DNA from: Enterobacter sp. BIGb0383
Lineage (GTDB): Bacteria > Pseudomonadota > Gammaproteobacteria > Enterobacterales > Enterobacteriaceae
DNA length: 64,000 nucleotides
Assembly (NCBI RefSeq): GCF_003751845.1
Contig: NZ_RJKQ01000006.1
Coordinates: forward strand, 1 to 64,000
Direction: 5' to 3'
Part shown: one piece after another, positions 1 to 11,145 of the stretch
How positions within the stretch are numbered: the first letter of the stretch is position 1
Layout of the letters: each line of letters starts with the position of its first letter
Notes under the pieces: generated by a model
What the model was told of the DNA's origin: nothing
What the model saw: the letters and a program-made list of their open reading frames with translations, nothing else
Databases searched by the model: none
Position numbers and translations under genes: made by a program

Positions 1-5
1 ACCGG

Positions 6-503
6 TCAGGCCTGTTGCGGCACCAGGGCAGTCAGCTCGGTGCGCAACTCCTGGCTCAGGGCCGGGTCGAGCAGGATTTTCTCCAGCTCTTTGCGGAAGG
101 CCTGGTTATCAAGCAGGTTGGCTTTCAGGTCGCGGAGAAGATTGCGCATGGCAAGCATGGCTTTCAGCTGGGGGATCTGACGCGCCACCTGCTCCGGCGT
201 GAAGTCATTCATATCGCGGAAGGTCAGGCGGACATTCTCCTCGCTGCCGTCACCGGCGAGGGTGTTTTCCACGGTCAGGTTGACGGCGGGAGAATAATCC
301 GCGAGGACGCTGTTAAAGTTATTTTTGTTGATGTTGATCCGGTTACGTTCAGAGACCGCCGCAGTCTCCCTGCCGTTGCTGAAATCACCGGTCACCAGTA
401 ATTTCAGTGGGAGCTCCGTTTTTTTCTGTGCGCCACCGGTATGCAGATCGAGTTTCAGGTTAATACGTGCTTTTGGTATTTCCTGCTGGAAGCTATCGCC
501 CAT
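6..503 (-). CDS. tssB: Type VI secretion sheath protein TssB (VipA)
   Basis: A 165-residue protein with the layout of TssB/VipA, the small sheath subunit that pairs with TssC to form the contractile tube of the type VI secretion system in the cytoplasm. Family features are the basic N-terminal PKARINLKLDL strand, the PLKLLVTGDF segment, the central NFNSVLADYSP stretch, and a C-terminal helical region of about 35 residues rich in Leu and charged residues. The ATG follows an AGAGGGA ribosome site. The gene is complete but reads toward the left edge, so tssC and the rest of the cluster should lie outside the window. As the first gene it probably carries the operon promoter in the AT-rich DNA to its right. 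E. coli K-12 has no such gene beside icd. Confidence 0.93.
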   Translation of the reverse strand: MGDSFQQEIPKARINLKLDLHTGGAQKKTELPLKLLVTGDFSNGRETAAVSERNRININKNNFNSVLADYSPAVNLTVENTLAGDGSEENVRLTFRDMNDFTPEQVARQIPQLKAMLAMRNLLRDLKANLLDNQAFRKELEKILLDPALSQELRTELTALVPQQA

Positions 504-1063
504 AATTCCCTCTTATATATTGCTGTTTAATCATTTGCCAGCTACTGGTCCGTGCAGTGGCATAATAGAACATTACGCTCACAATGATCAAATATTGAGA
601 TCTTCGATCTGCAATTAGAAAAATCCTAAGAATTTATGACTACAACAGGACAAAAAAAGACCGGAAAAAGGACCAGAAACCCTCTCTTTCGGTTGATAAA
701 AAGCCAAATACCAGGAATATCTGTCGCGCACGATGATAACGTCAGGATTTTATTTGAAAACGATGCAGCATTGATTTAAATCAGAACAATAAATGGATCA
801 TGCCCTGACAAGAAATATCTTAGGGAATTATCTTAGAAGAACGACTAAAAATGGATCGAGAAAGAAAAACAGGTAAGGATAATTAATATCGATTACGAGT
901 TTATATAACGAAAGGGATATTTAATACAGGGCTTATTAATTCCGAAAGTAGTCAAAATAGAGCATAATTGTCTGACAGAGCGCGCAAGAAAAAGGGACTT
1001 GAGACGGATAATGGGAAAGCATTCTGGAGCCCGGGAGGAAAGGCTAACCACTCTGACAGATAA
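504..1063. other. AT-rich intergenic region upstream of the T6SS cluster
   Basis: About 560 bases without a convincing gene, visibly richer in A+T than the flanking coding DNA. It must hold the promoter for tssB (minus strand). Visible elements are an FNR-like palindrome at 771-784 and a TATCAT -10-like hexamer on the minus strand at 733-738. I saw no tRNA, integrase, transposase or inverted repeat that would mark an island end, and no sigma-54 -24/-12 element. Confidence 0.6.
771..784. promoter_or_regulatory. FNR-like site upstream of tssB
   Basis: TTGAT-TTAA-ATCAG matches the FNR consensus TTGAT-N4-ATCAA at 9 of 10 defined positions. It lies about 270 bp before tssB and about 40 bp before a minus-strand TATCAT at 733-738. 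The match is seen; control of the secretion cluster by oxygen is inference. Confidence 0.4.
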
Positions 1064-1093
1064 GAAAAAATCGCGGGAGCCATCGGCTCCCGC
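1064..1093 (-). terminator. Rho-independent terminator of icd
   Basis: On the minus strand a perfect 9-bp stem, GCGGGAGCC and GGCTCCCGC with a 3-nt loop, is followed two bases later by six T residues. It begins 24 bases after the icd stop codon. Confidence 0.9.
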
Positions 1094-1116
1094 ACGTGCA
1101 TCTCAGCCGGGGCTGA

Positions 1117-2367
1117 TTACATATTCTTGATAATCGCGTCGCCAAACTCTGAACATTTCAGCAGCTTAGCGCCTTCCATCAGACGTTCAAAATCGTAGGT
1201 CACGGTTTTGGCAGCGATTGCGCCTTCGGTGCCCTTAACGATCAGGTCTGCGGCTTCGAACCACTCCATATGGCGGAGCATCATCTCAGCAGAAAGGATA
1301 ATCGAACCCGGGTTCACTTTGTCCTGGCCGGCATACTTCGGCGCAGTACCGTGAGTCGCTTCGAACAGCGCGCATTCGTCACCGATGTTCGCGCCCGGTG
1401 CGATACCAATCCCGCCAACCTGAGCGGCCAGGGCGTCGGAGATATAGTCGCCGTTGAGGTTCATACAGGCGATAACGTCGTACTCCGCCGGGCGCAGCAG
1501 GATTTGCTGCAGGAAGGCGTCGGCGATAACGTCTTTGACGATGATATCTTTACCTGTGTTCGGGTTTTTGATTTTCACCCACGGACCACCGTCAATCAGC
1601 TCACCGCCGAACTCTTCGCGCGCCAGGGCATAGCCCCAGTCTTTGAAGGCACCTTCGGTGAACTTCATGATGTTGCCTTTGTGGACCAGCGTCACGGAGT
1701 CGCGTTCGTTAGTGATCGCATACTCAATGGCCGCACGCACCAGGCGTTTAGTGCCCTCTTCCGAGCACGGCTTGATGCCGATACCGCAATGCTCCGGGAA
1801 GCGAATTTTCTTCACGCCCATCTCGTCGCGCAGGAATTTAATCACTTTTTCCGCTTCGGCGCTGTCGGCTTTCCACTCGATACCGGCGTAGATGTCTTCA
1901 GAGTTTTCACGGAAGATCACCATATCGGTCAGTTCAGGGTGTTTTACCGGGCTTGGTGTACCCTGGTAGTAACGCACCGGGCGCAGACAGATGTAGAGAT
2001 CCAGTTCCTGACGCAGAGCAACGTTCAGGGAGCGGATACCGCCACCGACCGGGGTGGTCAGCGGGCCTTTAATGGCCACACGATATTCACGAATAAGATC
2101 GAGGGTTTCAGTTGGCAGCCAGACATCCTGGCCGTAAACCTGCGTCGATTTCTCTCCGGTATAAATCTCCATCCAGGAAATCTTACGCTCACCTTTATAG
2201 GCTTTCTCGACAGCGGCATCGACCACTTTTAACATCGCAGGCGTTACATCCACGCCGATACCATCACCTTCAATGAAGGGAATGATCGGGTTATTCGGAA
2301 CGTTCAGCTTGCCGTTTTGTAGGGTGATCTTTTTACCTTCCGCCGGAACAACTACTTTGCTTTCCAT
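1117..2367 (-). CDS. icd: Isocitrate dehydrogenase [NADP+]
   Basis: A 416-residue protein, the same length as E. coli Icd. It oxidises isocitrate to 2-oxoglutarate and CO2 in the TCA cycle, making NADPH. Ser113 in [10 protein letters not shown] is the residue phosphorylated by AceK to close the TCA branch during growth on acetate. NADP+ specificity residues Lys344, Tyr345, Val351, Tyr391 and Arg395 are all in place, as is the [10 protein letters not shown] nucleotide loop around His339. The ATG follows a strong AGGAGAGGTGA site. The 3' end of icd is the attachment site of e14 and phage 21 in E. coli; here the C-terminus (DAIIKNM) is intact, with no integrase next to it, although a T6SS cluster lies beyond. 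Confidence 0.98.
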   Translation of the reverse strand: MESKVVVPAEGKKITLQNGKLNVPNNPIIPFIEGDGIGVDVTPAMLKVVDAAVEKAYKGERKISWMEIYTGEKSTQVYGQDVWLPTETLDLIREYRVAIKGPLTTPVGGGIRSLNVALRQELDLYICLRPVRYYQGTPSPVKHPELTDMVIFRENSEDIYAGIEWKADSAEAEKVIKFLRDEMGVKKIRFPEHCGIGIKPCSEEGTKRLVRAAIEYAITNERDSVTLVHKGNIMKFTEGAFKDWGYALAREEFGGELIDGGPWVKIKNPNTGKDIIVKDVIADAFLQQILLRPAEYDVIACMNLNGDYISDALAAQVGGIGIAPGANIGDECALFEATHGTAPKYAGQDKVNPGSIILSAEMMLRHMEWFEAADLIVKGTEGAIAAKTVTYDFERLMEGAKLLKCSEFGDAIIKNM

Positions 2368-2827
2368 TCACCTCTCCTTCGAGCGCTTCTGGTTATAATT
2401 TACTTTGTTAACGATTTGTAATAAGCAGATTCATACTAACCGATTGTGGAGCGCCAGGAAAGGCGTTCGTTGTACAGGCATAATGCGACAATCGGTCATC
2501 ACTGAAAATACCCTGCGTAAAACTTACTTTATAACAATGCTGGTATTTATGAATTCGTTCAAGTGAACAATGTAACTTACTGAACATCAACGTAAAATGC
2601 GTTGCTTTTGTGATAAAGACTTTTGCAGCACCCCTTGCACTCTTCATCACATCCCCCGAAAGACTATTGGATGACTTAAAAACTAAATACCTTATCTTTT
2701 CAGAAGATTGCAATAATGACTAAAATAAGTGATTAAAAAGACTTGAAGACAATCAACCAAAGAGTAAGATGCGCGGCATAATCAATCCACCAGTCACTAC
2801 CAAAACTCTTTTATGGAAGTCAAACTC
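2368..2827. promoter_or_regulatory. icd / autotransporter divergent control region
   Basis: About 460 bp of AT-rich DNA between two divergent genes. On the icd side the minus strand carries a GTTAAC-A2-GTAAA direct-repeat-like motif (ArcA sites are built of GTTA direct repeats) next to TTATAA, 30-50 bases before the start codon. On the autotransporter side CATAAT at 2777-2782 could be a -10, but no -35 at a normal distance was found. No gene is supported here. Confidence 0.4.
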
Positions 2828-4387
2828 ATGTCTAAAATCACTATCAGTACTCTGCAGAAAAATACCCAACAGGTGATTCCTGGCTACTGGAAAATCACCC
2901 TCGCCGAATCCGCTAAAACGGTAACCAGCATTGTCGAACTCACCGCTGGTGCCTATTGCGTAACCCACGATATGACCGAACATAAAACGTTTATTGCCGC
3001 GCTGACCCACGTACTCCCCTTATATCAGGCAGCACAGTCAGTCTTCAATATATCAGTGATGGCACAGTCTGCACGAAGAGCGATGATGTTGGCCTTACTG
3101 GGTGTGGCTTCCGTGGGTACCGCTCAGGCATCCAATATTGATGTGAACGCATTTCTGGTGAAGGCTCAGACAGCAATAGATCACACCGATCGCCATGATC
3201 TTTATAATGAAGCAGTCAACGCGTTCGATAACCTGAATGCGCGTGACAGAATGGTCGTTGCGGGGATTGCTGATAAGACGAATCATGAAGGGATGATCCG
3301 CGATGTAATAGGTTCTGCCGAAGCGCGAGGCCATCAGGCCGTCGTTCCACAGGGCTGGAACGTAGAGAAAACGCAGGAATTTCTCCGTGCAGCCCATCCG
3401 GTAGCAGCAACCCCCGCTCCCACAGCGCGCATGGCGCCTGCGCCAGCGGTAACCTTTGACCCGGTGGCACATGCCAACGCGAATGCCAGTGCTGCCCTTC
3501 ATATGATCCAGACCACTGACAGTACTGTCGCCCAGAATCAGAAAGATATTGCCGCTGCGCAGCATACCGCTGACAGTGCGATGTCAAATGCGGCGCAAGT
3601 GAATGGCAAAGTTGACGTTGTTCAGAAAGAGGTCATGACGGTTGACCAGCGCGTCGACGGCGTTGAGCATACCGCTAACCACGCCAACGCAAATGCCAAC
3701 GCTGCCCTGCATATGCTCCAGAATACGGACAATGCCGTCGTTCAGAATCAAAAAGACATTGCCGTTGTCCAGAATGACGTCACCACGGTCGACCAGCGCG
3801 TTGACGGCGTTGAGCATAGCGCTAACCATGCCAACACCAATGCCACTGCCGCACTGCATATGCTCCAGAAAACCGACAGCGCGGTTGTCGGTATGCAGCT
3901 TGAACAGGCTAACCGCGATCGCACGGCGAGCCAGCGTGTGGCAACGCCAGCAGAACCTGATACCACAACCCAGGCACAGGTTTCCGATAACACAACGTCA
4001 CTCCGTGCAGTTATCGATGAGCAACAGACGCAGGGCGATCACGTCCAGACCATGGATCAGGTAGTCTCCCATAACTCAGCCACCATCGCTCAGAACGCCC
4101 AGCGTATTGACACCGACGGTCAGCGCATTGACCGCAATGCTAAACGCATCGATGAGACTCGCGAAGATCTGAAACGTGGCCTGAACAATGCGGCGGCAAT
4201 GACGGGTCTGCATTACCACTCAAATGATGCCTACGCGTTGTCAGTGGGTACCGCGAACGGTGAAGGCGCCGCGCTGGCTGGCGGTCTGTCTCACGGATTC
4301 ACGCAGCATACTGCGGCAACCGTTCAGGCATCGACCTCAATGGATGGCGGCTACATGGCTTCCGTCGGTTTTTCTGGCGATTTCTAA
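2828..4387 (+). CDS. Trimeric autotransporter with YadA-type membrane anchor
   Basis: A 519-residue surface protein of the trimeric autotransporter class. The last 80 residues form a YadA-like anchor: four amphipathic strands ending in Phe, after a coiled coil in which RID recurs every seven residues. The stalk (from residue 215) has three related repeats beginning HAN-x-N at residues 215, 285 and 334. A hydrophobic signal segment (RRAMMLALLGVASVGTAQA, cleavage near residue 101) is preceded by an unusually long polar N-terminus of about 80 residues that lacks the usual ESPR motif. I chose the ATG at 2828 because GGAAG lies 8 bases upstream; an ATG at 3059 would start just before the signal but has no ribosome site. 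Residues 102-165 before the stalk resemble no head domain I know. Adhesion or autoaggregation is inference. Absent from E. coli K-12 at this site. Confidence 0.8.
   Translation: MSKITISTLQKNTQQVIPGYWKITLAESAKTVTSIVELTAGAYCVTHDMTEHKTFIAALTHVLPLYQAAQSVFNISVMAQSARRAMMLALLGVASVGTAQASNIDVNAFLVKAQTAIDHTDRHDLYNEAVNAFDNLNARDRMVVAGIADKTNHEGMIRDVIGSAEARGHQAVVPQGWNVEKTQEFLRAAHPVAATPAPTARMAPAPAVTFDPVAHANANASAALHMIQTTDSTVAQNQKDIAAAQHTADSAMSNAAQVNGKVDVVQKEVMTVDQRVDGVEHTANHANANANAALHMLQNTDNAVVQNQKDIAVVQNDVTTVDQRVDGVEHSANHANTNATAALHMLQKTDSAVVGMQLEQANRDRTASQRVATPAEPDTTTQAQVSDNTTSLRAVIDEQQTQGDHVQTMDQVVSHNSATIAQNAQRIDTDGQRIDRNAKRIDETREDLKRGLNNAAAMTGLHYHSNDAYALSVGTANGEGAALAGGLSHGFTQHTAATVQASTSMDGGYMASVGFSGDF
3470..3895 (+). 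repeat. Coding tandem repeats in the autotransporter stalk
   Basis: Three related units start at 3470, 3680 and 3827, spaced 210 bp (70 codons) and 147 bp (49 codons); the third decays after about 70 bp. Units share the codons for HAN-x-N-A-x-AALHM and QNQKDIA, and the first two also share VDQRVDGVEH. Both spacings are multiples of 21 bp, hence whole heptads. Confidence 0.85.
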
Positions 4388-4394
4388 TCGAGCG

Positions 4395-4428
4395 TGACAA
4401 AGGGTGGGCACAGATACCCACCCTGTCA
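4395..4428 (+). terminator. Hairpin after the autotransporter gene
   Basis: An 8-bp stem AGGGTGGG/CCCACCCT with an 8-nt loop, extended by TGAC/GTCA beyond a two-base bulge, starts 8 bases after the stop codon. No T run follows, so it may be a weak terminator or a 3'-end stabiliser that lets the lipoprotein gene be co-transcribed. Confidence 0.45.
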
Positions 4429-4489
4429 GTCCGTGCCGTTCGAAGATGCCAGCGCCTCAACGTTATTCCATTAATGAGATAGCACCCTA

Positions 4490-4921
4490 ATGAAAAAAAA
4501 TAAGTTTTTACTCTCGCTGCTTGCCGTGATCCTGTTTAGTGGCTGTACTTCCTCCGCGCAGCGTATGGCGGATTGTCAGGCACAGGGCGTTTCTCGCGAT
4601 GCCTGCTACATTGCCGAACAGAATCGCAAAGCGTCGATTAACGCCGTTGCTGAGAAACAGGCCATGGAGAATGCACAGGCTCTCTACCCGGTACAACATG
4701 CGCAGGCCGCAGCGCGTTCGCATAAGACCTGGAAAGGGTTTGGCGTGACCGTTGAAAGACATGCTGACGGGCTGGTTTACGTTGACAGTAAACCTGCAGT
4801 CATTGAAGAGACCACCGAAAAAGCAACAGTCTATCAGCAGGGGTTATACCTGGTGATTATCTATAACAGCGGTAAAGTCAGATTGATGAAAGATAAAGTC
4901 TATATCGGTGAACTCAGATAA
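4490..4921 (+). CDS. Small predicted outer-membrane lipoprotein next to the autotransporter
   Basis: A 143-residue protein with a lipoprotein signal peptide: MKKNK, a hydrophobic core, then the lipobox FSGC with Cys19. Thr at +2 (not Asp) predicts sorting to the outer membrane by the Lol pathway. The mature part has a Cys-containing segment (DCQAQGVSRDACYI), a Gln/Ala-rich helix, and a C-terminal strand-rich section ending VRLMKDKVYIGEL. It lies 102 bp after the autotransporter gene on the same strand. In Salmonella, SadB is a lipoprotein encoded beside the trimeric autotransporter SadA and helps its surface display; a similar helper role is inferred from position only, as I do not recognise sequence similarity. 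The start has only a weak ribosome site. Confidence 0.7.
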   Translation: MKKNKFLLSLLAVILFSGCTSSAQRMADCQAQGVSRDACYIAEQNRKASINAVAEKQAMENAQALYPVQHAQAAARSHKTWKGFGVTVERHADGLVYVDSKPAVIEETTEKATVYQQGLYLVIIYNSGKVRLMKDKVYIGELR

Positions 4922-5070
4922 ACCAGTCAATGCCATTGCTGACTATTGTCTTATAATGATAAAAGTGTGATGTACGCCTTGTTCATAACTCAATCAAAAT
5001 TCATGTTAATGACTTGTTTAACTCTGCTGTGGTACGCTAAGTACGACAGACAGATAACAGGACTTTTTAC

Positions 5071-5943
5071 ATGGCACACATTTTTCTTGAGATTAAAGGG
5101 ATCAGGCCCGGCGTTGAAACCCCCGCCGACCTGAGCTATGTCATACGTGATGACAAGGACACCACCTATTCAATTTCCCCGTCTGTCGTCGAATGGATCA
5201 GAGGCACGATTGATTTTGCGGCAGGGCAGCCGCTGGTGACGCTCAAAAATTGTTGCTTTGCATTTGGCGATGGCGCGGAGTTTGTCGAATTCGACGGGAA
5301 AGGCAAACTGAAGCCGATAACCACCGTTGTTCCTCCCTGGTTCCCGGATCTGGGTGACTTCCTGAGAGAACGCTGGTTAATCAACAATGAAATGTACGAC
5401 CTCCCCATTGTTGATTTTATTAAATCTTTCCTCGATATGTTCCCTGACGTGGAAGATCGTCGCCTCCACGCCGGGCTTCTTTTTGATCTCCAGCTAAAAA
5501 ATGCCAGGACGTTATCCGCGACTGCCGCCAGTCCGATAAAAGGGACGACGGGCAACAAGCACGGTAAATCTACCGCACCCAAAATCGCTGATATGAAGTC
5601 GCTGGAGATGTTCACAACCTTCTTTGCCCGGCTCAAAGAAGCGGCAAATCATGACGAATTCCCGACGCTGCATATCCTGACCGGGCATGAGGATATTTCA
5701 AAAGTCCCCGCCACCTATAAAGCGGCAGTGCGAACCTGGTTCAGGGCGATTACGGGCGTTCTGCCGCCGAACAACAAACGCGTCGCAGCGGGTAATGCCG
5801 AACTGTTCTGTGCTCCGATACGTGAGCAGCTGAAAGCGGTAGAGGCTTACGGTCTCGATAAGTATTATCCCGCGCTTTCCGACGCCATTGAGCAGGCTGG
5901 TGATCTTGAAGTCTCTAAGTTTGAATATAAACTGCCTGTTTAA
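5071..5943 (+). CDS. Protein of unknown function (290 residues)
   Basis: I do not recognise this protein. It has no signal peptide, membrane segment or obvious catalytic motif. Residues 1-95 look strand-rich (MAHIFLEIKGI, then SYVIRDD, TLKNCCFAFG). Residues 100-140 look helical. A Lys/Thr/Ser-rich hinge lies near 155-170, and the C-terminal half is mainly helical, ending EVSKFEYKLPV. The ATG follows AGGA at a good distance, and codon use resembles the neighbours, so it is a real gene. It is the last of three genes inserted between icd and rluE. Association with the autotransporter or with the nearby type VI cluster (for example as an effector) is speculation; no toxin motif is visible. Confidence 0.6.
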   Translation: MAHIFLEIKGIRPGVETPADLSYVIRDDKDTTYSISPSVVEWIRGTIDFAAGQPLVTLKNCCFAFGDGAEFVEFDGKGKLKPITTVVPPWFPDLGDFLRERWLINNEMYDLPIVDFIKSFLDMFPDVEDRRLHAGLLFDLQLKNARTLSATAASPIKGTTGNKHGKSTAPKIADMKSLEMFTTFFARLKEAANHDEFPTLHILTGHEDISKVPATYKAAVRTWFRAITGVLPPNNKRVAAGNAELFCAPIREQLKAVEAYGLDKYYPALSDAIEQAGDLEVSKFEYKLPV

Positions 5944-5992
5944 ACGCTCAGCAATTTGATCTGCGCCCACTGCGATACGAGAAGCTTTTGTC

Positions 5993-6631
5993 ATGAAATC
6001 CCCTAAAGGTACCGGTACCTCTTTCAGAAAACCGCCATCGGCGCGATTCAACAGCAAACGAATCAGCAGTGCGCCTCAGCAATCCGGGCCTTCGCGGGTG
6101 ATTCTGTTCAATAAACCCTATGATGTACTGCCGCAGTTTACCGATGAGTCCGGCCGCAGCACGCTGAAGGATTTTATCCCGGTGGCCGGGGTTTATGCTG
6201 CGGGTCGTCTCGATCGCGACAGCGAAGGGCTGCTGGTGCTGACCAACGACGGCAAGCTGCAGGCGCAGTTGACCCAGCCGGGGAAGCGTACGGGCAAGAT
6301 CTATTATGTACAGGTCGAAGGTGAACCGACAGAAGAAGCGCTGGCGGCATTTCGTCTCAGTTTGCCGCTGAAAGACGGCCCTACCCTGCCCGCCGAGGTA
6401 GAACGGGTGGATGAGCCCGCCTGGCTATGGCCGCGCACGCCGCCGGTTCGCGAACGTAAGGCGATCCCTACCGCCTGGCTAAAAGTCACACTGTATGAAG
6501 GGCGCAACCGTCAGCTACGACGGATGACCGCGCACATTGGTTTCCCGACCCTGCGGCTGATCCGCTACGCAATGGGCGGCTACAGCCTTGACGGGCTGGC
6601 CAACGGGGAGTGGCGTGAAATTGACCGCTAA
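5993..6631 (+). CDS. rluE: 23S rRNA pseudouridine(2457) synthase RluE
   Basis: A 212-residue RsuA/RluB/RluE-type pseudouridine synthase; the E. coli enzyme is 217 residues. It isomerises U2457 of 23S rRNA in the peptidyl transferase region. The catalytic Asp74 sits in [10 protein letters not shown], and the family motifs [10 protein letters not shown] near the start and [12 protein letters not shown] near residue 170 are present. There is no N-terminal S4 domain, as in RluE. It begins a same-strand run continuing to purB and lies 49 bp after the unknown gene. In E. coli it is directly divergent from icd; here about 3.6 kb of extra DNA separates them. Confidence 0.95.
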   Translation: MKSPKGTGTSFRKPPSARFNSKRISSAPQQSGPSRVILFNKPYDVLPQFTDESGRSTLKDFIPVAGVYAAGRLDRDSEGLLVLTNDGKLQAQLTQPGKRTGKIYYVQVEGEPTEEALAAFRLSLPLKDGPTLPAEVERVDEPAWLWPRTPPVRERKAIPTAWLKVTLYEGRNRQLRRMTAHIGFPTLRLIRYAMGGYSLDGLANGEWREIDR

Positions 6632-6651
6632 CGGCTTAACAGGAGAGCGAT

Positions 6652-8272
<1,621 letters not shown>

Positions 8273-8331
8273 TATACAGCAATCCCCTGCGGCGTAAGGC
8301 TGTCGCCGCAGCGGGACGACAAGGAGTTTGT

Positions 8332-8961
8332 GTGGCGAAGAATTACTATGACATCACCCTGGCGCTGGCCGGTATCTGCCAGTCAGCCCGTCTGGTGCAG
8401 CAGCTGGCGCATGAAGGCCACTGCGATAGCGATGCTCTGCATGTTTCACTGAATAGCGTCATCGACCAGAGCCCGGATTCAACTCTCGCCGTGTTCGGCG
8501 GCAGTGAAGCGAACCTTCGCCTCGGTCTGGAAACATTGCTGGGCGTCATCAACGCCAGCAGCCGTGAGGGGCTGAATGCGGAACTCACCCGCTACACCCT
8601 GAGTCTGATGGTGCTGGAGCGCAAGCTCGCCTCGACAAAAGGCGCGATGGATGCGCTGGGCAACAGCATTGCAGGTCTTCATCGCCAGCTTGAACACTTT
8701 GATTTGCAGTCCGAAACGCTGCTGAGCGCCATGGCCGGTATCTATGTCGATGTGATAAGCCCGCTCGGCCCGCGTATTCAGGTGACCGGCTCGCCAGCGG
8801 TGTTGCAAAGCTCGCAGGTCCAGGCGAAGGTGCGCGCCACCCTGCTGGCCGGTATCCGCGCAGCGGTACTCTGGCAACAGGTCGGCGGTGGCCGTCTGCA
8901 GCTCATGTTTTCTCGTAATCGCCTGTCAACGCAGGCTAAAAATATTCTTGCTCATTGTTAA
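8332..8961 (+). CDS. hflD: High-frequency lysogenization protein HflD
   Basis: A 209-residue, mostly helical protein matching E. coli HflD (213 residues), a peripheral membrane protein that lowers lambda CII activity. Its physiological role is unclear. The conserved opening [16 protein letters not shown] is present; the C-terminus stops at ILAHC, four residues short of the E. coli end. The start is GTG, with AAGGAG five bases upstream; an upstream ATG at 8224 overlaps mnmA and was not used. It lies between mnmA and purB as in E. coli. Confidence 0.93.
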   Translation: MAKNYYDITLALAGICQSARLVQQLAHEGHCDSDALHVSLNSVIDQSPDSTLAVFGGSEANLRLGLETLLGVINASSREGLNAELTRYTLSLMVLERKLASTKGAMDALGNSIAGLHRQLEHFDLQSETLLSAMAGIYVDVISPLGPRIQVTGSPAVLQSSQVQAKVRATLLAGIRAAVLWQQVGGGRLQLMFSRNRLSTQAKNILAHC

Positions 8962-8975
8962 CCCCGGAGTCTTGA

Positions 8976-10349
<1,374 letters not shown>

Positions 10350-10359
10350 GCTTTTCCCG

Positions 10360-10388
10360 CCCCTTTCCGCCCGGAAAGGGGTCTTTTC
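10360..10388 (+). terminator. Rho-independent terminator of purB
   Basis: A perfect 9-bp stem CCCCTTTCC/GGAAAGGGG with a GCCC loop, followed by TCTTTTCT, begins 11 bases after the purB stop. Confidence 0.9.
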
Positions 10389-10392
10389 TCCC

Positions 10393-10427
10393 CATTTAAT
10401 AAATGTTTATCACTGCGATCCCATAAT
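10393..10427 (+). promoter_or_regulatory. phoPQ promoter with PhoP box
   Basis: Two hexamers, CATTTA (10393-10398) and TGTTTA (10404-10409), are five bases apart and match the PhoP box (T/G)GTTTA-N5-(T/G)GTTTA, the first imperfectly. A CATAAT -10 at 10422-10427 follows after 12 bases, the spacing known for PhoP-activated promoters. This is the expected autoregulated promoter. Confidence 0.75.
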
Positions 10428-10470
10428 TGGCATTAAACTATTCAGCAATCATTGTTAGGGGAGAACAGAC

Positions 10471-11145
10471 ATGCGCGTACTCGTGGTGGAAGACAATGCT
10501 CTACTGCGCCATCATCTGAAGGTGCAATTGCAGGAACAGGGTCATCAGGTTGACGCGGCCGAAGACGCCAAAGAAGCCGACTATTATCTGGGCGAACATG
10601 TTCCCGATATTGCCATTGTCGATCTGGGGCTCCCGGACGAAGATGGCCTGTCACTGATCCGCCGCTGGCGTAGCCACGACGTCTCCCTGCCCGTTCTGGT
10701 GCTGACGGCCCGCGAAGGCTGGCAGGATAAGGTTGAGGTGCTGAGCGCCGGGGCCGATGATTACGTCACCAAACCCTTCCATATTGAAGAAGTGGTTGCT
10801 CGTATGCAGGCCTTGCTGCGCCGTAACAGCGGTCTGGCATCGCAGGTTATCTCTATTCCCCCTTTCCTGGTGGATTTATCTCGCCGCGAACTCTCCATCA
10901 ATGAAGAGGCGATCAAGCTGACCGCCTTTGAATACACCATTATGGAAACCCTGATCCGCAACAGCGGCAAAGTCGTCAGCAAGGATTCCCTGATGCTCCA
11001 GCTTTATCCGGATGCCGAGCTGCGCGAAAGCCATACGATTGACGTCCTGATGGGCCGTCTGCGCAAGAAAATTCAGGCGCAGTATCCGCAGGAAGTGATC
11101 AGTACCGTACGCGGTCAGGGCTATCTCTTCGAACTCCGCGGATGA
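10471..11145 (+). CDS. phoP: Response regulator PhoP
   Basis: A 224-residue OmpR-family response regulator, nearly identical to E. coli PhoP (223). The receiver domain (residues 1-115) has the acidic pair near Glu7-Asp8, phosphoacceptor Asp51, and the TKPF lysine near residue 101. The C-terminal winged helix (about 125-220) contains the [12 protein letters not shown] and GRLRKKI helices. PhoP controls genes for low Mg2+, acid pH and cationic peptide stress. It is autoregulated from the PhoP box upstream and overlaps phoQ by 4 bases (ATGA), implying translational coupling. Confidence 0.98.
   Translation: MRVLVVEDNALLRHHLKVQLQEQGHQVDAAEDAKEADYYLGEHVPDIAIVDLGLPDEDGLSLIRRWRSHDVSLPVLVLTAREGWQDKVEVLSAGADDYVTKPFHIEEVVARMQALLRRNSGLASQVISIPPFLVDLSRRELSINEEAIKLTAFEYTIMETLIRNSGKVVSKDSLMLQLYPDAELRESHTIDVLMGRLRKKIQAQYPQEVISTVRGQGYLFELRG

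Noticed and set aside
504-1063. Sigma-54 promoter for the type VI cluster
   Set aside because: I looked for GG-N10-GC elements on the minus strand; the nearest TGGCA at 536-540 lacks the -12 GC at the correct spacing.
1270-2232. A 320-residue open frame on the plus strand opposite icd
   Set aside because: It is fully antisense to a complete icd, has no ribosome site and no recognisable protein features; such frames arise from GC-rich codon bias.
2408-2713. A 101-residue minus-strand frame between icd and the autotransporter
   Set aside because: No ribosome site, no family features, and it overlaps the likely icd promoter region.
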